In this document: positions 61,491-64,000 of the stretch, piece after piece | Position numbering within the stretch: the stretch's first letter is position 1 | Layout: each line of letters starts with the position of its first letter | Origin: CAZGOM01 sp964542875 | GTDB lineage: Bacteria > Planctomycetota > Phycisphaerae > Phycisphaerales > Phycisphaeraceae | DNA length: 64,000 nt | Assembly: GCA_964542875.1 (NCBI GenBank) | Contig: CAZIWA010000008.1 | Span: 1 to 64,000 of the forward strand | Reading direction: 5' to 3' | Notes under the pieces: model-generated | The model's database searches: none | What the model saw: the letters and a program-made list of their open reading frames with translations, nothing else | Told to the model about the DNA's origin: nothing | Position numbers and translations under genes: made by a program

Positions 61491-63038
61491 TCAGCCAGGC
61501 AATTTCAAGGTCACCACCCGGGTGCGTCCGTCTTGTTTCACCAGGAGCCGAACGCCGGTGCCGCTGTCAAACTTCTCAAAGAAGGAGTAGAGCTCTTCCA
61601 CGCTCTTGATCGCCTTCCCGTCCACCCGGGTGATGATCACAAACCGTGTAAGGCCTTCCGCAGCGGCAATCGATTCCGGACGCACGTCTTTGATCATGAC
61701 GCCCGGGGTGAAGTCGATCTGTGCCTGTTGCGCCAGCGTTTCCGTGAAGGTTTCCAGGCCTTCGATGCCCAGTTTGCCAAGCGCTTCGGGCGCCTTGCCC
61801 TTGGGCGCCGCTTTACCGGGACCATTGGGGTTTGTGCCGGCGACGAGTTGCTCTGCCAGTTCACCCACCTCCAGGTCCACCGTGATAGCCTTGCCGTCGC
61901 GCACCACATCAAGGGGCACCTTCGTCTTGGGCGCATACCCGGCGATGGTGAACCGGAGTTCATCCGCGGACTTCACTGGCTTGCCGTCCACCTTGGTGAT
62001 GATGTCCTCGGGCTTGAGCCCGGCCTTGGCTGCGGGGCCTCCTTCGATGGGTTCCACCACCAGCACGCCTTTGCCCTTAAAGCCAAAGGTCTTCGCGGTG
62101 TCTTCATCCAGGTCTTCGATAAACACACCCAGATAACCGCGAACCACCTTGCCCTGGGTGATGATCTGTTTCACCACGTCATTCACCATATCCACGGGGA
62201 TGGCGAAACCCAGGCCGTCGCTTCCGCCCGTCCGGGTGGCGATGGCGCTGTTCATGCCAACCACTTCACCACGAATGTTTGTCAGCGGGCCGCCGGAGTT
62301 GCCGGGGTTGATCGCCGCGTCGGTCTGGATGAATTGCTCATATCCCTGACCATTGGCAATGATCCTCAGCTTGCGCCCCTTGGCGGAAACGATGCCCTGA
62401 CTCATTGAGAATTCAAACGACATCGGCGAACCGAAGGCAAACACAATGTCGCCCTGCTCCACGGTTTCCTTTGCCAGCACCGCCGGGTGCAGGTTGTCAG
62501 GGGAAACCTTGATCACGGCAACGTCGGACCGGGGATCGGTGCCGACGATCGTTGCTTTGCGCTCAGACCCGTCAGCGAATTTCACCTTGATCTCTTCGGC
62601 GCCATCCACGACGTGGTTGTTGGTGATGATGTGGCCTTTGTTATCAAACACCCAGCCCGAACCGGAACCAAAGCGCCGCGGGGCGTTGTATTGATCCATG
62701 CCCGGGTCAGGCTGCTGCTGGCGCTGCTGGCCGCGGCCCTGCGGCCCGTAGAACCGGCGAAACATTTCGTCTTCATAGTTCTTGTCGCGCAGAGAGCTGG
62801 CTTTGGCGGAAACCTCAATACTCACAACGCTGGGCTCGACGATCTCCGCCACCTTCCGGAATGAGCTGCTGAGCTCATTGAGCGTGTCGTTTTTAGTCAG
62901 ATCGTTGCGGATGACGGCAAGCTTGGTTTCGGTCTGTGCGGTGGCAATGCGTTGAACCATGGAGGGACCGGCCACTAAGACAATCGCGCCCGTGGCAAGC
63001 ACTGCCAGTGTCGGGCCATACCATCGAATCGGATTCAT
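61491..63038 (-). CDS. HtrA/Do-family periplasmic serine protease (515 aa)
   Basis: Degrades or refolds misfolded envelope proteins. A membrane-anchor or signal segment (about 10-30; VLATGAIVLVAGP) precedes a trypsin-like domain with His142 (TNNHVVDGAEE), Asp172 (DPRSDVAVI) and Ser248 (NPGNSGGPL). Two PDZ domains follow (about 305-385 and 425-515; RGYLGVFIEDLDED, GLKPEDIITKVDGKPV, GVMIKDVRPESIAAAEGL). A Gln-rich loop (GRGQQRQQQPDPG) lies near residue 101. ATG at 63038 has AGGAG. All catalytic residues are intact. Confidence 0.93.
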   Translation of the reverse strand: MNPIRWYGPTLAVLATGAIVLVAGPSMVQRIATAQTETKLAVIRNDLTKNDTLNELSSSFRKVAEIVEPSVVSIEVSAKASSLRDKNYEDEMFRRFYGPQGRGQQRQQQPDPGMDQYNAPRRFGSGSGWVFDNKGHIITNNHVVDGAEEIKVKFADGSERKATIVGTDPRSDVAVIKVSPDNLHPAVLAKETVEQGDIVFAFGSPMSFEFSMSQGIVSAKGRKLRIIANGQGYEQFIQTDAAINPGNSGGPLTNIRGEVVGMNSAIATRTGGSDGLGFAIPVDMVNDVVKQIITQGKVVRGYLGVFIEDLDEDTAKTFGFKGKGVLVVEPIEGGPAAKAGLKPEDIITKVDGKPVKSADELRFTIAGYAPKTKVPLDVVRDGKAITVDLEVGELAEQLVAGTNPNGPGKAAPKGKAPEALGKLGIEGLETFTETLAQQAQIDFTPGVMIKDVRPESIAAAEGLTRFVIITRVDGKAIKSVEELYSFFEKFDSGTGVRLLVKQDGRTRVVTLKLPG

Positions 63039-63304
63039 AGACGCTCCTGTTTGTTTTCTGTTTTTAGAGTCGGCCGGGAGTGGGATCTGACTAAGCCGGG
63101 TACGACCGGCAGCTCCATTTTAGTGGATCGTCACCCCCGCCGACATTCGCTGTCACTTCTCATATTCGTACGGTTCCACAGACCTAACGGTTCATTTTAG
63201 GAGGTCTTGCAGTGGATAACTTTATTTGTTAAGGGGAATCTGCATTTCCCGCTCCAGACATCTCAACTTGCCTTCCCAATGAGGCTTGACGAGACTCTGC
63301 CAAT
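63039..63304. other. Upstream region of the HtrA gene
   Basis: 266 bases with no convincing gene. On the - strand two GAACCGT repeats (63169-63193) could be part of a stress-sigma -35 element, but no clear -10 was seen. A strong AGGAGG followed by GTG at 63213 opens only a six-codon peptide. Confidence 0.4.
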
Positions 63305-63991
63305 TCAACCATCCGCCAATTGATACGGCCCAAGCTCATAAGCAACGCTGTGCTTGGGCTTCGACGGTTTGAAAAGCACGGTAACTTCGTCCCCCTGTGA
63401 AACCTTATTCCACGCTTCACGGACAGTTACGATTTCCTTCTTCAATTTGTCGCCCGTCACAGGGTCTGAAAATTCATATTCCACCCAATACGTGGTGCCT
63501 TTACCGGATTGAGCCCGCTTGGAAAGCACACGACCGACAGCCGGTTCACCATGCACATACAGCCGGCGGATACGGATGGGGGAGATCCATAAAAGGTAGA
63601 CAAAAACCGACAAGAGGCCGTTCCAAAACAATACAAATAACGTCATGCCGCCGATTGTTTTCCATGGCGACTCCAATTCGGGCAAGCCCGCCTGCTTGAA
63701 CACGCCGATTACCAGATAACGAACGCGCACGCTTTTCTGCTCCGGGCTCATCGCGTCCAGCTTCTGATACCGATTCATCACCTCATATGCCACGGTCTGG
63801 CTGTCATTCATCACCACACCGTCGACCGGAAATTTGTAGTTCACGCGATACGTCGTGCTCTTATTTGAACGCGATTCCCCTGCGCCCGTCACCTCGCCTT
63901 GATAATCAACACCGAAGGCCGCCCAAAGCAAAAGAAAGATCAGGTAGAAAAAAAGGAATACCCCCGCCAGCATGTGAGGCAGAATAAACAC
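63305..63991 (-). CDS. DUF3592-like membrane protein (228 aa, 5' end may be cut)
   Basis: Two membrane helices (about 5-27 and 115-137) separate two beta-rich soluble segments that share a pattern (TTYRVNYKFPVDGVV, TTYWVEYEFSDPVTG, later VTVLFKPSKPKHSV). This internal repeat of a beta module with a hydrophobic segment is typical of DUF3592 proteins, which are uncharacterised. GTG at 63991 is the first start within the window. The true start could lie beyond the edge, and an ATG at 63973 is an alternative. Confidence 0.68.
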   Translation of the reverse strand: MFILPHMLAGVFLFFYLIFLLLWAAFGVDYQGEVTGAGESRSNKSTTYRVNYKFPVDGVVMNDSQTVAYEVMNRYQKLDAMSPEQKSVRVRYLVIGVFKQAGLPELESPWKTIGGMTLFVLFWNGLLSVFVYLLWISPIRIRRLYVHGEPAVGRVLSKRAQSGKGTTYWVEYEFSDPVTGDKLKKEIVTVREAWNKVSQGDEVTVLFKPSKPKHSVAYELGPYQLADG

Positions 63992-64000
63992 CCGCCCACA

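Noticed and set aside
63192..63236. AGGAGG followed by a GTG-started six-codon peptide
   Set aside because: Too short to judge and isolated; could be chance. A conserved leader peptide would need comparative data.

Overview
This 64 kb window reads as chromosome of a GC-rich planctomycete-type bacterium, most likely a member of Phycisphaerae. That is inference from gene content, with no rRNA or other phylogenetic marker in the window. The support is five type II pseudopilins of the planctomycete H-X9-DG style, three DUF4838 (alpha-glucuronidase-like) proteins, five Gfo/Idh/MocA oxidoreductases, three GntR-LacI hybrid regulators, and a protein matching the amino-terminal architecture of a planctomycete-specific sigma-70 lineage. 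Intergenic palindromic repeats of several families are scattered through the window. No phage, insertion sequence, CRISPR array or rRNA was seen.

Layout. 1-2687: two tandem pseudopilin paralogues, each preceded by non-coding DNA holding a related inverted-repeat element. 2684-4711 (-): lipoprotein and MFS transporter. 4841-9140 (+): a tightly overlapping MoxR ATPase / DUF58 / membrane transglutaminase operon, then a sigma-factor-like protein (9231-10739). 10973-11903: truB, tRNA-Ser(GGA) and a terminator. 12029-28102: a large carbohydrate region with an SDR and an oxidoreductase on the - strand. Divergent from them is heparinase II/III-like protein / DUF4838 / Gfo-Idh / FAD oxidoreductase / pseudopilin, followed by a DUF4838 + GH63-like pair with its GntR-LacI regulator, and another oxidoreductase. 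28197-41694: a second region with its own GntR-LacI gene, a large secreted protein, a phosphatase, a third DUF4838, a degenerate PHP-like protein coupled to a pseudopilin, and an oxidoreductase fusion. 41803-44589: hybrid sensor kinase. 44839-49198: beta-propeller glycosidase-like protein, enolase-superfamily enzyme and an oxidoreductase. 49591-61403: a third region with a GntR-LacI regulator, two secreted clan GH-A glycosidases, a sialate O-acetylesterase and a pseudopilin. 61491-63991: HtrA protease and a DUF3592 membrane protein.

How it fits together. The accessory genes look like polysaccharide-use modules without SusC/SusD or a dedicated ABC importer. Secreted glycosidases and esterases, and several polysaccharide-active enzymes without signal peptides, would release and process uronate-containing glycans. 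The SDR, FAD, Gfo/Idh and enolase-type enzymes would handle the sugars. Two short palindromic operator families seem to wire the modules to local GntR-LacI regulators. One is built on AAACTAGTTT and lies over a -10 box reading TAAACT. The other is built on ATCGATAT(T/A)AGA. The most interesting pattern is that pseudopilin genes sit inside these modules and two of them carry the same operators, which suggests substrate-specific pilus-like fibres as part of glycan use. That last step is inference.
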